From positions 76,456 through 127,897 of the forward strand of contig NZ_CANMTE010000007.1 of NCBI RefSeq assembly GCF_947500795.1: a stretch of 51,442 nucleotides of DNA. The letters run 5' to 3'. Positions 35,985 through 44,501 of this stretch are shown here, in pieces. Positions within the stretch are counted from its first letter, which is position 1, and each line of letters starts with the position of its first letter. The DNA is from an uncultured Gelidibacter sp. Lineage in GTDB: Bacteria; Bacteroidota; Bacteroidia; Flavobacteriales; Flavobacteriaceae. The notes under the pieces were generated by a model. It was not told the DNA's origin, searched no databases, and saw nothing but the letters and a program-made list of their open reading frames with translations. A program made the translations under genes and the position numbers.

Positions 35985-36561
35985 TTTAATCGATTTTAAG
36001 AATTATGAATAGTTTAGTTAATTAATAATTTGGGCATTTAAAATGCCATTCGAGGGAAGAATGGATTATTAATTTTTTGAGCTTTACACTCTAGCATTGC
36101 AAATTTTTAGTGAGGGAAGAATAAGACTTGCAATAACGTCTTCAATAAAATGGATTAAAATATTCTTATTGGTTGTTAATCAGTCAATAAGAGCTACAAA
36201 TATATTATAAAAAAGTTATAAACAAAACTTTTTATTGGATATAATGCGTTAAAAATCCGACTAAAAGCCAAATTCAGGTATAATTCTTATAAACATAGTG
36301 GAAATCGGCCGGTCAGAGACAAAAGGAGAATACTAGCTTCTGGTATCCAAACAATTACTACCAGATACTAAACCTTTTTGCAATAGTTATTTGAAGAAAA
36401 ATGGGGATTTACAAACCACCCCTAAAACAAAAAAGCATCCCGATTCTGTTATAAACAGAAAAGGAAAGCTTCTCATCGGAATACCAAATCACTTCGGTAT
36501 CACTACGTTCCGTCCCAATTATTATCGGGATTAGGAAACAACACAACTTCTTTAAGGCGCC
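35985..36561. other. Non-coding spacer at the end of the chromosomal segment
   Basis: No plausible gene. It contains a perfect 15-bp palindrome GGCATTT-A-AAATGCC (36033-36047), a GAGGGAAGAAT word repeated exactly 60 bp apart (36052 and 36112), a hairpin CTTATTG/CAATAAG (36165-36191) and a hairpin TTCTGTT-ATA-AACAGAA (36444-36460). The part at 36460-36535 contains TTCGGTAT and ATTATCGGGA words like dispersed Bacteroidetes repeats. The first part probably holds the promoter of the small peptide gene. Confidence 0.5.
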
Positions 36562-36591
36562 AAAAAAAGCTCCAAATTTCTTTAGAGCTTC
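36562..36591 (-). terminator. tRNA terminator retained beside the tRNA fragment
   Basis: Stem AAGCTC/GAGCTT (36567-36572 and 36585-36590), followed on the minus strand by a run of seven T. It lies 14 bp downstream of the tRNA 3'-end fragment in the direction of a minus-strand tRNA, so it fits the original tRNA terminator. Confidence 0.65.
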
Positions 36592-36603
36592 CTAGCATTA
36601 TTG

Positions 36604-36624
36604 CGGTCTGGACGGGACTCGAAC
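36604..36624 (-). other. tRNA (Asp-like) 3'-end fragment, candidate attachment site of the conjugative element
   Basis: The 20 bases at 36605-36624, read on the minus strand, are a T-loop (TTCGAGT), the T-stem 3' strand (CCCGT) and the acceptor 3' strand (CCAGACC), followed by G as discriminator base. This is the end of a tRNA that would start GGTCTGG, a typical bacterial tRNA-Asp end. Homology stops inside the T-arm, because the five bases that should form the 5' T-stem strand do not pair. The rest of the tRNA is missing. This is what remains at one end of an element integrated into a tRNA 3' end; the intact tRNA should be at the other end, outside the window. Confidence 0.7.
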
Positions 36625-37130
36625 TTTGTTCAATTATCCCAACCATATCAACACTCTTGTTAAATCTCTTTTTCTATGTTGACGATTTGTGACCTTAAAC
36701 ACGTGGGTTATGGTACAATTTGATTTCGTCTGGTGCAAAAATACTAAATAGAATCAATTAACCATACTTAATATTAATAAAAGCACTTAAAATGTTTCGT
36801 GGAACCTATTTTGGTTCCAAATATGAATTATCACGGTATTATCTGCTTTCATATCCAGACTATTGTACTCCACTGCCATTAATCTTAACTTCAACCACTA
36901 CCTACATTTGTTCTTTGTTGGTAATGAAAATTTCGGCTATCCTAAAATCTAAAGAATTAGAGATATGTAGCGAGTCTCAAAATAATGTAAATCAATAAGT
37001 TATTATAGTTAGGCATGCTTTTTGTAATCTCTTTCATACAACTATTTATAGCGTGTCATCTTCCTAAATTCTCTCAACTATTCAATATTGACTCTATTTA
37101 TAGTCTCCTAAAACTCTAAATAGATATGAT
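36625..37130. other. Spacer between the tRNA fragment and rteC
   Basis: No supported gene. A plus-strand open frame at 36792-36998 has no recognisable domain and an unlikely composition. Elements of this kind often carry an integrase next to the attachment site, but none is present. The promoter of rteC should lie in the last 100 bp. Confidence 0.5.
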
Positions 37131-37967
37131 ATGGATTTAGAACTACTTACACAGAATTTAGAACAAGAATTACTGGATATTGATGAAAATTCAAATACGA
37201 TTATTGAAAGGTGCAAACGGTCCATAGTAGCTTGCAATAAACTTTTACAACTATTTCAGCGAGAAATTAATAAAAATGGGTTTAGCTCTGTTCCCGAGGA
37301 AATTTATTTTTTCCAATTCACAAAGCAAATGCCTTTACAGCATTTAATCTACTTTTCTGAAATACTCTCATTTGAACTTCAATTTCCAAAGGCCGATAAG
37401 GTTATTCAACGAAAATTTACAAGAAAAAAAATTCAAAATATCAATCGATTTTTCATTTATAATTTGGACTTTATACAATACACAGATTCAGATTACCACC
37501 ATTTTGATCGAGAATACTATACACGTGAGTTTCTGGATAATTACCACATAGTCACTTCTAAAGTCTATTTTCAAGATTCAAAATTTTCAACCCCCAGAGA
37601 TTTGCTTTTGGGTAAATTTAGAGCGTATGGTTGGTTTCTTATTTATCTTGAAAATCGCTTAGCGAATTTAACTTTAACTTTGCCAAGTACTGAGAACACT
37701 AGTGATAAGCTGAAAAAATTGGCATGGCCATTTACTAACACTGATTGGGTGGAACTAGTTTATGCAATTTACTTTGCCGGACTCTCACATAATAACAATT
37801 TAAATATCAGAAAAGTGTCAAAAGCATTGCAACAAACTTTTGATTATATTCCCAAAGATCTTTACAAAACGTTCCAGCATATTAAATACCGAAAAAACAG
37901 TAAAACCCTATTTTTAGATTCGCTCTGCTCAGCCTTATTATTAGAAATTAAAAAAAGTCATGAATAG
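37131..37967 (+). CDS. rteC: RteC family regulator
   Basis: A 278-residue protein of the RteC family, known from the Bacteroides conjugative transposon CTnDOT. Features: N-terminal helical region (SIVACNKLLQLFQREI), the IYFFQFTKQMPLQHLIYF segment, DFIQYTDSDYHHFDREYYTR, and a C-terminal winged-helix-like end (WTNTDWVELVYAIY..., then IRKVSKALQQTFDYIPKD). In CTnDOT, RteC activates excision genes by binding an inverted repeat upstream of xis2c. Here two palindromes lie between this gene and the excisionase-like gene, in the matching position. Confidence 0.85.
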   Translation: MDLELLTQNLEQELLDIDENSNTIIERCKRSIVACNKLLQLFQREINKNGFSSVPEEIYFFQFTKQMPLQHLIYFSEILSFELQFPKADKVIQRKFTRKKIQNINRFFIYNLDFIQYTDSDYHHFDREYYTREFLDNYHIVTSKVYFQDSKFSTPRDLLLGKFRAYGWFLIYLENRLANLTLTLPSTENTSDKLKKLAWPFTNTDWVELVYAIYFAGLSHNNNLNIRKVSKALQQTFDYIPKDLYKTFQHIKYRKNSKTLFLDSLCSALLLEIKKSHE

Positions 37968-38000
37968 TATTAATATGTCCCTATTTTCGACTTCTAAAAA

Positions 38001-38018
38001 GACAGTAGTACTGTCGAC
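38001..38018. promoter_or_regulatory. Palindrome 1 upstream of the excisionase-like gene
   Basis: GACAGTAGTACTGTCGAC contains a perfect 15-bp palindrome (GACAGTA-G-TACTGTC). It matches the site at 38139-38156 in the pattern GAC-M-GTAGTAC-K-GT-Y-GAC. At the variable pair the bases change together (A/T here, C/G there), keeping the symmetry. It lies 34 bp past the rteC stop. Confidence 0.6.
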
Positions 38019-38138
38019 CTACCGTTATCATCTTTTCACTGCTGTTTCCATTTTATTTATACCTATTTGATGATGGACTCTGAAGAAACAACAAGTAAAT
38101 AACCGCAAAACGCATCAAATTTCAAAATGTTAAATTTT

Positions 38139-38156
38139 GACCGTAGTACGGTTGAC
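38139..38156. promoter_or_regulatory. Palindrome 2 overlapping a candidate -35 box
   Basis: GACCGTAGTACGGTTGAC contains the 13-bp palindrome ACCGTA-G-TACGGT. Its right end overlaps TTGACA (38152-38157), which is followed after 17 bp by TAATAT (38175-38180), a sigma70-like promoter for the HTH gene at 38277. The overlap suggests a regulator that activates or blocks this promoter. RteC is the most likely protein. A hairpin GGCTATC...GATAGCC (38218-38252) lies in the leader. Confidence 0.55.
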
Positions 38157-38276
38157 ATGGGGGAAAAAATCCAATAATATTATCCAAATTTGTAGAACGA
38201 AAGTCAAATCAGGTCAGGGGCTATCAAATTAGTTGAAAGCAATGCGATAGCCTTTTACCATTAAAATCGCTCTATT

Positions 38277-38561
38277 ATGCCAACAAGTATTATTACCACA
38301 GACGACCTTCGGGAATTCAAAATGGAATTGCTCGATGACATCAAAAAATTATTATCCAAACATGCAACAGGAAAACTTAAAAAATATCTCAAATCTTCCG
38401 AGGTTATGGATTTACTTCAAGTAAGTCCAGGCACTTTACAGAATCTTCGTATCAATGGTACTTTACCCTACAACAAAGTTGGTGGCATCATCTACTATGA
38501 CGCAGAGGAAATTCAAAAAGTTATGGATGCCAACCGTGTGCAGCACGGCCTAAATTCTTAA
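38277..38561 (+). CDS. MerR-like HTH excisionase-type protein
   Basis: A 94-residue DNA-binding protein. The C-terminal half has the helix-turn-helix pattern LKKYLKSSEVMDLLQVSPGTLQNLRINGTLPYNKVGGIIYYDAEEIQKVM, split here as ...SSEVMDLLQVSPGTLQNLR and NKVGGIIYYDAEEI. This is the standard arrangement for Bacteroidetes Xis-type (helix-turn-helix domain-containing) proteins of conjugative transposons. It lies downstream of rteC and 3 bp upstream of the next gene, as in xis2c-xis2d. It may serve in excision or regulation. Confidence 0.78.
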   Translation: MPTSIITTDDLREFKMELLDDIKKLLSKHATGKLKKYLKSSEVMDLLQVSPGTLQNLRINGTLPYNKVGGIIYYDAEEIQKVMDANRVQHGLNS

Positions 38562-38564
38562 AAG

Positions 38565-39317
38565 ATGAACTACATAAAGCTACTTAATGCGGCTTTTGAA
38601 AAGTTCTATTTCGATGACCGCCTAAATCCTACCCATATCAGTTTGTATATGGCGCTATTTCAGGAATGGAACAGCAGTCGTTTTGCGGATGAACTTTATG
38701 TGAACCGAAGGGATTTGATGAGAGCTTCGAAAATTGGCTCTAAAACCACATATCACAGATGTGTTACAGAATTGGATTCTTGGAACTACTTATCCTACTT
38801 CCCTTCAAACAATCCATATAAAGGCAGTAAAATTAAGATGTCCATTATCGGGACAAGTGATGAACCTGTTACGGGACAGTACAATCCCACATTAGAACAA
38901 CTTGCGGAACACTACCGTCCCATACGTGAACCAGTAGTGTACCAACACCATCCCACTAATGGACAAGCTGTGGACTCGCACCGTCCCACCAGTGGACAAG
39001 CACTGGTATCTACTATAAACAATACCAAACAAGTAAACACTATAAAACAACCAAAGGGCTGGCAGGCCGTTATTGATTTTTTTATTGAAAAAGATTTTAA
39101 TGCTGATGAAGGAAAAAAATTCTTCGAATATTACGAAACTCGGAATTGGCAAACGAGTGATGGAAATGAAATTAGGGATTGGCGCGCTTTAGCGAGCAAC
39201 TGGATGGACAGAACAGAATTATTCAACAAGGAAAACAACCCAAACAAAAAACAAGCGTCCCAAATCAAGGACAACTTGCGGACTACTAAAAATAAAGATT
39301 ATGGACAACCCCTCTAA
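38565..39317 (+). CDS. Replication-initiator/helicase-loader-type ICE protein
   Basis: A 250-residue protein common in Bacteroidetes mobile elements. It has an N-terminal winged-helix (LNPTHISLYMALFQEWN, RRDLMRASKIGSKTTYHRCVTEL), a low-complexity linker with repeated HxPTxGQA words (HHPTNGQA, HRPTSGQA), and a C-terminal domain like primosomal DnaD/DnaT (WQAVIDFFIEKDF...WRALASNWM). It overlaps the next gene, a DnaC-like ATPase, by 17 bp. The pair may act in replication of the excised element. Function is inferred from architecture. Confidence 0.7.
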   Translation: MNYIKLLNAAFEKFYFDDRLNPTHISLYMALFQEWNSSRFADELYVNRRDLMRASKIGSKTTYHRCVTELDSWNYLSYFPSNNPYKGSKIKMSIIGTSDEPVTGQYNPTLEQLAEHYRPIREPVVYQHHPTNGQAVDSHRPTSGQALVSTINNTKQVNTIKQPKGWQAVIDFFIEKDFNADEGKKFFEYYETRNWQTSDGNEIRDWRALASNWMDRTELFNKENNPNKKQASQIKDNLRTTKNKDYGQPL

Positions 39318-39963
39318 AATTACCGAAGGAGGCGTGGAATACTCGCTCGGAAAGTTTGATGGCAAAAGCGTGCTCTATGATTTTGACAAAATCCTGGTTT
39401 ACTTGGAAGCAAAAGGGAAATTGCTCTTTGGAGAACAATTTAGAATTTACCCTGAGGACACGGTTATCATCCGCAAACTGTGTCACTATTTCATAAAAGA
39501 CCAAGAAAATTGTATGAAAGATGACATTGATCCTGACAAAGGAATTCTTCTATCCGGACCAGTGGGGTGTGGAAAGACAACTTTGATGAAATTGTTACGG
39601 CACATTGTCCCATTGCAACGACCCTACGAAGTGATTCCCTGTCGGAATGTGGCGTTTAGCTTTAATCACATTGGCTTCAAAACGATTGAAGATTACGGAA
39701 ATACCAAATTCTTCTGCTTTGATGACTTGGGCATTGAACCTGCTGGGCGATTTTATGGCAAGGATCTCAATGTAATGGGGGAAGTGCTTTTATCGCGTTA
39801 CGAATTATATCTGCAATCCAAGAAGAAAATAAAAACCCACGCCACCACTAATCTCAACGCAGAAGAATTGGAGGAACGCTATGGAAACCGCGTTCGCAGC
39901 AGAATGCGTGAGCTATTTAATTTAATTGCTTTTGACGAGAGTGCTGGGGATAAGAGGAAATAA
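39301..39963 (+). CDS. DnaC-like P-loop ATPase
   Basis: A 220-residue AAA-type ATPase. Walker A is GPVGCGKTT (86-94) and Walker B is FFCFDDLG (137-144, Asp141-Asp142). The C-terminal YGNRVRSRMRELFNLI contains the sensor 2-like arginines. It belongs to the helicase-loader or IstB/DnaC type. The start overlaps the preceding gene by 17 bp, suggesting translational coupling. It probably loads a helicase onto the element's origin. Confidence 0.8.
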   Translation: MDNPSKITEGGVEYSLGKFDGKSVLYDFDKILVYLEAKGKLLFGEQFRIYPEDTVIIRKLCHYFIKDQENCMKDDIDPDKGILLSGPVGCGKTTLMKLLRHIVPLQRPYEVIPCRNVAFSFNHIGFKTIEDYGNTKFFCFDDLGIEPAGRFYGKDLNVMGEVLLSRYELYLQSKKKIKTHATTNLNAEELEERYGNRVRSRMRELFNLIAFDESAGDKRK

Positions 39964-40067
39964 ATCAACTTCTGAAAGACTTATATAATAAAATTACTTC
40001 AGAAATAAATTGTTGAACAATGGTTTTCAAACTCATCGTTAATTCTAAAAATAAATCTTTCATAATA

Positions 40068-40700
40068 TTACTGATTTTGTATGGATAGCAGAATGGCCAA
40101 TGCGATATGTTGGATATTATCGGAATCAGAAATATAGCTGGCTTCATCGATATTACTCAAAAATCCAAGTTCCAAAAGCATTGATGCACAATAGTGATTC
40201 ATTTCTCGCAAAACCTGAAAATTCGCAAACTTCACACCTCGACTGTCATATCCTACCCTTTTGCATAGTATCTTTTCAGTTTGATATCCTATAACTACGG
40301 ATTCTCTTGAATAATCCCCTTGCACTCTTGAAGCATAAACCTCTATGCCTCTTGCATTTGGATTATCCGAATGATTACAATGCAAGGAAATAAACAGATC
40401 TGCTTTTAGAGCTTTAGCTAGTTTTGTTCTATCAAATAACGAAATAAGCGTATCGCTATATCTCGTTAAGTAAATATCCAGCGTTTTTTCAGCCTGTTCG
40501 TTAAGTCTCAATATCTTCAATGCAATATCCAGTACAACATCCTTTTCCTGGATGCCATTTATTCCGATTGCACCGGAATCCATTCCACCGTGCCCAACAT
40601 CGATAATTATAATTTTTTGAGTTGCCGGTTCCTGTCCAAAAATGAGAGACATTTTTAGAAGCAAAATGACAAAGCTGACGTTTTTGAACACTTTTTTCAC
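40068..40700 (-). CDS. N-acetylmuramoyl-L-alanine amidase (Amidase_3), GTG start
   Basis: A 210-residue exported amidase with an N-terminal signal peptide (VSFVILLLKMSLIFGQ). The zinc ligands His37 (DVGHGGMDSGA), Glu52 (IQEKD) and His107 (ISLHCNH) and the catalytic Glu177 (LLELGF) are visible. The start is GTG. It is the only minus-strand gene in the conjugation block. It hydrolyses the amide bond between muramic acid and peptide, which would open the cell wall locally to let the conjugation apparatus assemble. Confidence 0.88.
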   Translation of the reverse strand: MKKVFKNVSFVILLLKMSLIFGQEPATQKIIIIDVGHGGMDSGAIGINGIQEKDVVLDIALKILRLNEQAEKTLDIYLTRYSDTLISLFDRTKLAKALKADLFISLHCNHSDNPNARGIEVYASRVQGDYSRESVVIGYQTEKILCKRVGYDSRGVKFANFQVLREMNHYCASMLLELGFLSNIDEASYISDSDNIQHIALAILLSIQNQ

Positions 40701-40888
40701 TTTAATTTTTCAGATTATCAACAACCGATATTCAAAATTCCATAAAATTTAATGCCAAATAACAGCAAAGGAATTCAAACGATATCAAACAACATTTTAT
40801 TCACAAATATTTGATTATCAATTATTTAAAAGTAAATATATGTATATTTCCAATAACGAAAACAATCCAAAATTTAAACTGTTCCGTT

Positions 40889-41176
40889 ATGAAAAAATCA
40901 ATCTATTTCGCAGCTCTTATTTCACTATTCTCAACCTCGCTTTTTGCGCAGATTGGAGGTATTGAAGATTCCGTTAATGATGTTTCGGACACCATCAGGA
41001 CAATTTTCCCAATTATATTGGGAGTCATCTTTCTTGTGGGTTTTCTGTTTAATGCAGGACACTTCTTTGGCGAAAACGCTGACCTTAAAAAGGGGATTAC
41101 ACGGGTTCTTGTGTTTGTACTCATTGCAGGTGCGGTGGTCGGGATATTCACTTACCTAATCTCCATCGTAGTCTAA
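40889..41176 (+). CDS. traE: Conjugal transfer protein TraE (DUF4134, VirB2-like)
   Basis: A 95-residue protein with a cleavable signal peptide (YFAALISLFSTSLFAQ) and two membrane segments (TIFPIILGVIFLVGFLF and VLVFVLIAGAVVGIFTYLI). The ATG at 40889 is chosen over an upstream ATG at 40811 because it gives the signal peptide directly. Size and topology fit TraE of Bacteroides-type conjugative elements, thought to form the pilus subunit. It opens the tra operon. Confidence 0.82.
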   Translation: MKKSIYFAALISLFSTSLFAQIGGIEDSVNDVSDTIRTIFPIILGVIFLVGFLFNAGHFFGENADLKKGITRVLVFVLIAGAVVGIFTYLISIVV

Positions 41177-41207
41177 CCACCAAAGAGGAATTTATTAGAA
41201 AAGAAGC

Positions 41208-41492
41208 ATGAAGAAATTCGAGATCTATAAAAACATCAGGAAACGGGCGGTCATTTTTGGACTGCCCATCTCCCTGTTTGCATTAATGATGGTGTCGATT
41301 ATCGCTTCGCTCTTAATCATCATATTCTCTTTCAGCTTTATGTTGATTATTGGCATACTGGTTTTCAATGCGACCCTTTATGTTGCCCTGTCAAAAACGA
41401 CCCACAATCCGCAACTATTTCAGATAGCGAAAGCCTTTCCAAGAATCATCAGCAATAAAAAAACCTCTGGTTTCGATTATGAACAAGATTAA
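41208..41492 (+). CDS. traF: Conjugal transfer protein TraF (DUF4133, VirB3-like)
   Basis: A 94-residue protein with a hairpin of two hydrophobic segments (FGLPISLFALMMVSIIASLLIIIF and FMLIIGILVFNATLYVAL). Its position after TraE and before the VirB4-type ATPase matches TraF. It overlaps TraG by 14 bp. It is an inner-membrane component of the type IV apparatus. Confidence 0.8.
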   Translation: MKKFEIYKNIRKRAVIFGLPISLFALMMVSIIASLLIIIFSFSFMLIIGILVFNATLYVALSKTTHNPQLFQIAKAFPRIISNKKTSGFDYEQD

Positions 41493-43881
41493 CCTTTCAG
41501 CATATCGTCCGATTGCGGATATTCAGGACAATATCATTTTTGCCAATAATGGCAACGTGGTCTTGTGCTATGAGGGGATATTACCTGAAATCTACTCCCT
41601 ATCGGAAAAGGATTTTGAGGATTTGCACGGTGCATGGTTTCAGGCGTTAAAATCGTTGTCTGTTGGAACGGTCGTTCACAAACAGGATATCTATATCAAG
41701 AAATCCTACACGTCCGATCAATTGCCTAATTCTACCTTTCTGGAAAAGGCTACGCACGACCATTTTAAAGGGCGTGAATATATGGAACACCGTTGCTATT
41801 TGTTCTTTATACTTACCAAGAACAAAGCATTGAACAACCCAAAATATGTCAATCCTCTCCGAAAGGTGGTCAAGGATATCGTTCAAAAATTAGACGATAA
41901 CGTAAAGAGCTTCATCGGGTCGGTCAGCGATTCCGTTTCCTTTATCAATAATAGTCGGAAGATTGAACTTATCCCCCTTGAAGCAAAACATATCCAAGAG
42001 TTAACGAATTCCTATTTCAATGGATTCAATGAAGGATTTGACACCGATATTTTATTGGATAAGAAAAGCGTCACTATAGGCGAAAACTATTTTGATGCCC
42101 TTGCCATCAATAGTGAACTGTGCTTTGGCGAAAGTGTACAGAGTAGCAAGACCAATGAGAAATTCACTTCTGACGATTTTGTGTTTCATCAAGGGTTTAT
42201 TGATGGTTTAGGGCTTACGCTTAACGAAAACCATATTGTCAACCAGATTATCTATTTGGACGATAAACAAAAGTGGCGCAAGCTGCTTGACAAGAAGGTC
42301 GAGGAACTTAACAAAAGTTCAAATTTCGGTTCACAGAACAAAGTTGTTCTTGGCAAAATTCAGCATATCCTTGACCAGATTAATGCCGACGATAATTCAA
42401 GAATTATCCGTGGCCATCTCAATATCATTTATTGGGATAAAAATGCAGAAAATTTAGCTCGGATTGGTTCTAAAATCAAGACTGAATTCAAGGAATTGGA
42501 TATCATCCCATACTATCCACGAGGAGAGGAACGAAAGAACTATATACTGAACAGTTATTGCTGTTTCTCTTCCAATTTCAGCAATACCGATATGTATGTG
42601 ACGGATTTGAAACACGCGCTTTGCCTGTTTATCAATAACACCAATTATAAATCGGATCCTACAGGAATCATTTTTAACGACCGAGAACACAACATTCCTG
42701 TCTTGAAAGATGTTTGGGATGAACGTAAGAAACGCATCAAGGCACGGAACTTTGCCATTTTCGCTCCAACTGGCGAAGGCAAATCCTTTCTGGCAAATAA
42801 CATTTTGCGCCAATATTTTGAAAGTGGCGTTCGTCTGGTCATTATCGACTTGGGTGGTTCTTATACCAAATTCGCTAAGCTTTATCCTGAACAATATACT
42901 GTGCTTCGATACGAAAGTGGAAAGAATCTCGGTATCAATCCATTTTACATAAGTGATACGAACGACCTGACACCTGAACGATTGGAGGACTTATCCGTAT
43001 TCCTATTTGAATTGTTTGCTTCAGATTTAAAAGTGACCAAGGCACAATCCGTTTCGATAAAAAAGATTCTACGCCATTATTACGATAGCACGCCTGAAAA
43101 TCACTCTTTGGATGGGTTCTACCACTTTATAGAGAGCAATCAAAAAGACCTCTTAAATCAACTTAAAATCCATCCTGACTACTTCAATGTTACTAGCTTC
43201 TTGCACGTCATGTCGGAGTATGTTGGCGATGGTCTCTATAGTTTTCTGTTTGAAGTCAGCGAAGACCAGACCTATAAAATCGAGGACAAGCGTTTAATTG
43301 TTTTTGAACTGGATGAAGTAAAGGACAACAAAGAAATCCTGTCCGTTATGTTGAAGCTGATTAAGTCAGCCATTCAACGGACAATCTGGAAGAACCGAGC
43401 CGAAAAAGGCATCATCCTTTTCGACGAGTTTGCTAAGCAACTGAAGTTTGAGAACGTATTGGAAAGTGTAGAATTCTATTATCAAGCGATCCGAAAGCAG
43501 AACGGTGCCATCGGAATCGTTCTGCAATCCATAAACCAGCTTCCAAACAATTCAACATCGGCGAGCATCCTTGAAAACACACAGGTGTTCTACAGTCTCC
43601 ATAATGAAAAAGGTTATGCAGAATTGGTCAAGCGTCTCAATCTTTCCACCCATGATCTCAACCAATTAAAATCTATCAAGAACAATCTTTCCGGGCCACG
43701 CAAATACACGGAAATGTTTATAAAAATCGGTAAGGAAAGTAACATTTTCCGTCTCGAGGTACCAAAGGAAGTGTATGCCGCTTACCTGACAGATGGAAAG
43801 GAAAATGAAGAAATAATGAAGCTCTATGAGCAACATCAGAATATGGAAAAAGCAATTATTGAATTCACTTCTAAAAAATAA
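41479..43881 (+). CDS. traG: Conjugation ATPase TraG (VirB4-like)
   Basis: An 800-residue VirB4-type ATPase. Walker A is APTGEGKSF (429-437). A Walker B-like GIILFDEFAKQL is near 660, followed by IGIVLQSINQLP. The N-terminal half (about 1-400) is the TraG N-terminal region with IADIQDNIIFANNGNVVL. It powers assembly of the conjugation channel. The length matches the family. Confidence 0.92.
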   Translation: MNKINLSAYRPIADIQDNIIFANNGNVVLCYEGILPEIYSLSEKDFEDLHGAWFQALKSLSVGTVVHKQDIYIKKSYTSDQLPNSTFLEKATHDHFKGREYMEHRCYLFFILTKNKALNNPKYVNPLRKVVKDIVQKLDDNVKSFIGSVSDSVSFINNSRKIELIPLEAKHIQELTNSYFNGFNEGFDTDILLDKKSVTIGENYFDALAINSELCFGESVQSSKTNEKFTSDDFVFHQGFIDGLGLTLNENHIVNQIIYLDDKQKWRKLLDKKVEELNKSSNFGSQNKVVLGKIQHILDQINADDNSRIIRGHLNIIYWDKNAENLARIGSKIKTEFKELDIIPYYPRGEERKNYILNSYCCFSSNFSNTDMYVTDLKHALCLFINNTNYKSDPTGIIFNDREHNIPVLKDVWDERKKRIKARNFAIFAPTGEGKSFLANNILRQYFESGVRLVIIDLGGSYTKFAKLYPEQYTVLRYESGKNLGINPFYISDTNDLTPERLEDLSVFLFELFASDLKVTKAQSVSIKKILRHYYDSTPENHSLDGFYHFIESNQKDLLNQLKIHPDYFNVTSFLHVMSEYVGDGLYSFLFEVSEDQTYKIEDKRLIVFELDEVKDNKEILSVMLKLIKSAIQRTIWKNRAEKGIILFDEFAKQLKFENVLESVEFYYQAIRKQNGAIGIVLQSINQLPNNSTSASILENTQVFYSLHNEKGYAELVKRLNLSTHDLNQLKSIKNNLSGPRKYTEMFIKIGKESNIFRLEVPKEVYAAYLTDGKENEEIMKLYEQHQNMEKAIIEFTSKK

Positions 43882-43927
43882 TATTATGATACCAAAGGTT
43901 CACGAATACCAAAACAGATTTTTAACT

Positions 43928-44500
43928 ATGAGTAAATCGAAACTTATAGTACTCGCAATGGCACTCTTATTCAGCTTGAACATCAATGCTCAGGGAATGC
44001 CCACTTATGACAATACCAATTTCATCAGCTTGGTAAAACAACTGATAGAATCTGGGAAGCAGACAGCCAACATTATAAAAACGGTTGAATTTATGAAAAA
44101 GGCTAAAGAAAATATTGAGAAGGTAAATGACGTGGTTAGACAACTAAATGCGGTTCGGGAAATCGGTCAAAATAACCAACGTCTAATTCGCGTGATGCAA
44201 AATGACTTAAGGGATATTCTTGATTCCCCTTATATCAAACCTGATGAAGTAAGTCGGGTATCGGAATCGTTTAGCGCCATTGTAGAAAACTCCTTGGATA
44301 CAATGGATTTTATAGATGATATTCTGTCCAGTGATTTCTTAAAAATGACTGATGCCGAACGTACTGGAATCTTAAAAGAAAAAGAACTGGAATCCAAGGA
44401 AATGGTTTCTAATGTGAAAACCAAAACCAAACGCTACAAGGATATTATTTCCTTCAGAAAAATGCAGGATAAAATCAATAACCGCGAAACAGAATATTAA
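43928..44500 (+). CDS. traI: Conjugal transfer protein TraI (DUF4141, VirB5-like)
   Basis: A 190-residue exported protein with signal peptide (LIVLAMALLFSLNINAQ). The ATG at 43928 is preferred to open extensions to 43886 and 43826 because it gives the signal peptide at the N-terminus. The body is a long helical region (QLIESGKQTANIIKTVEFMKKAKENIEKVNDVVRQLN) typical of DUF4141. It is probably periplasmic or at the pilus tip. Confidence 0.8.
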   Translation: MSKSKLIVLAMALLFSLNINAQGMPTYDNTNFISLVKQLIESGKQTANIIKTVEFMKKAKENIEKVNDVVRQLNAVREIGQNNQRLIRVMQNDLRDILDSPYIKPDEVSRVSESFSAIVENSLDTMDFIDDILSSDFLKMTDAERTGILKEKELESKEMVSNVKTKTKRYKDIISFRKMQDKINNRETEY

Positions 44501-44501
44501 G

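Noticed and set aside
36792-36998. Plus-strand frame of 68 codons upstream of rteC
   Set aside because: No recognisable domain, composition like translated non-coding AT-rich DNA, and no conserved start context; treated as spacer.
39965-40147. Minus-strand frame downstream of the amidase
   Set aside because: It overlaps the amidase's end and has no recognisable domain; likely a shadow.
40811-40888. Upstream extension of TraE
   Set aside because: The internal ATG gives a proper signal peptide and the normal TraE length.
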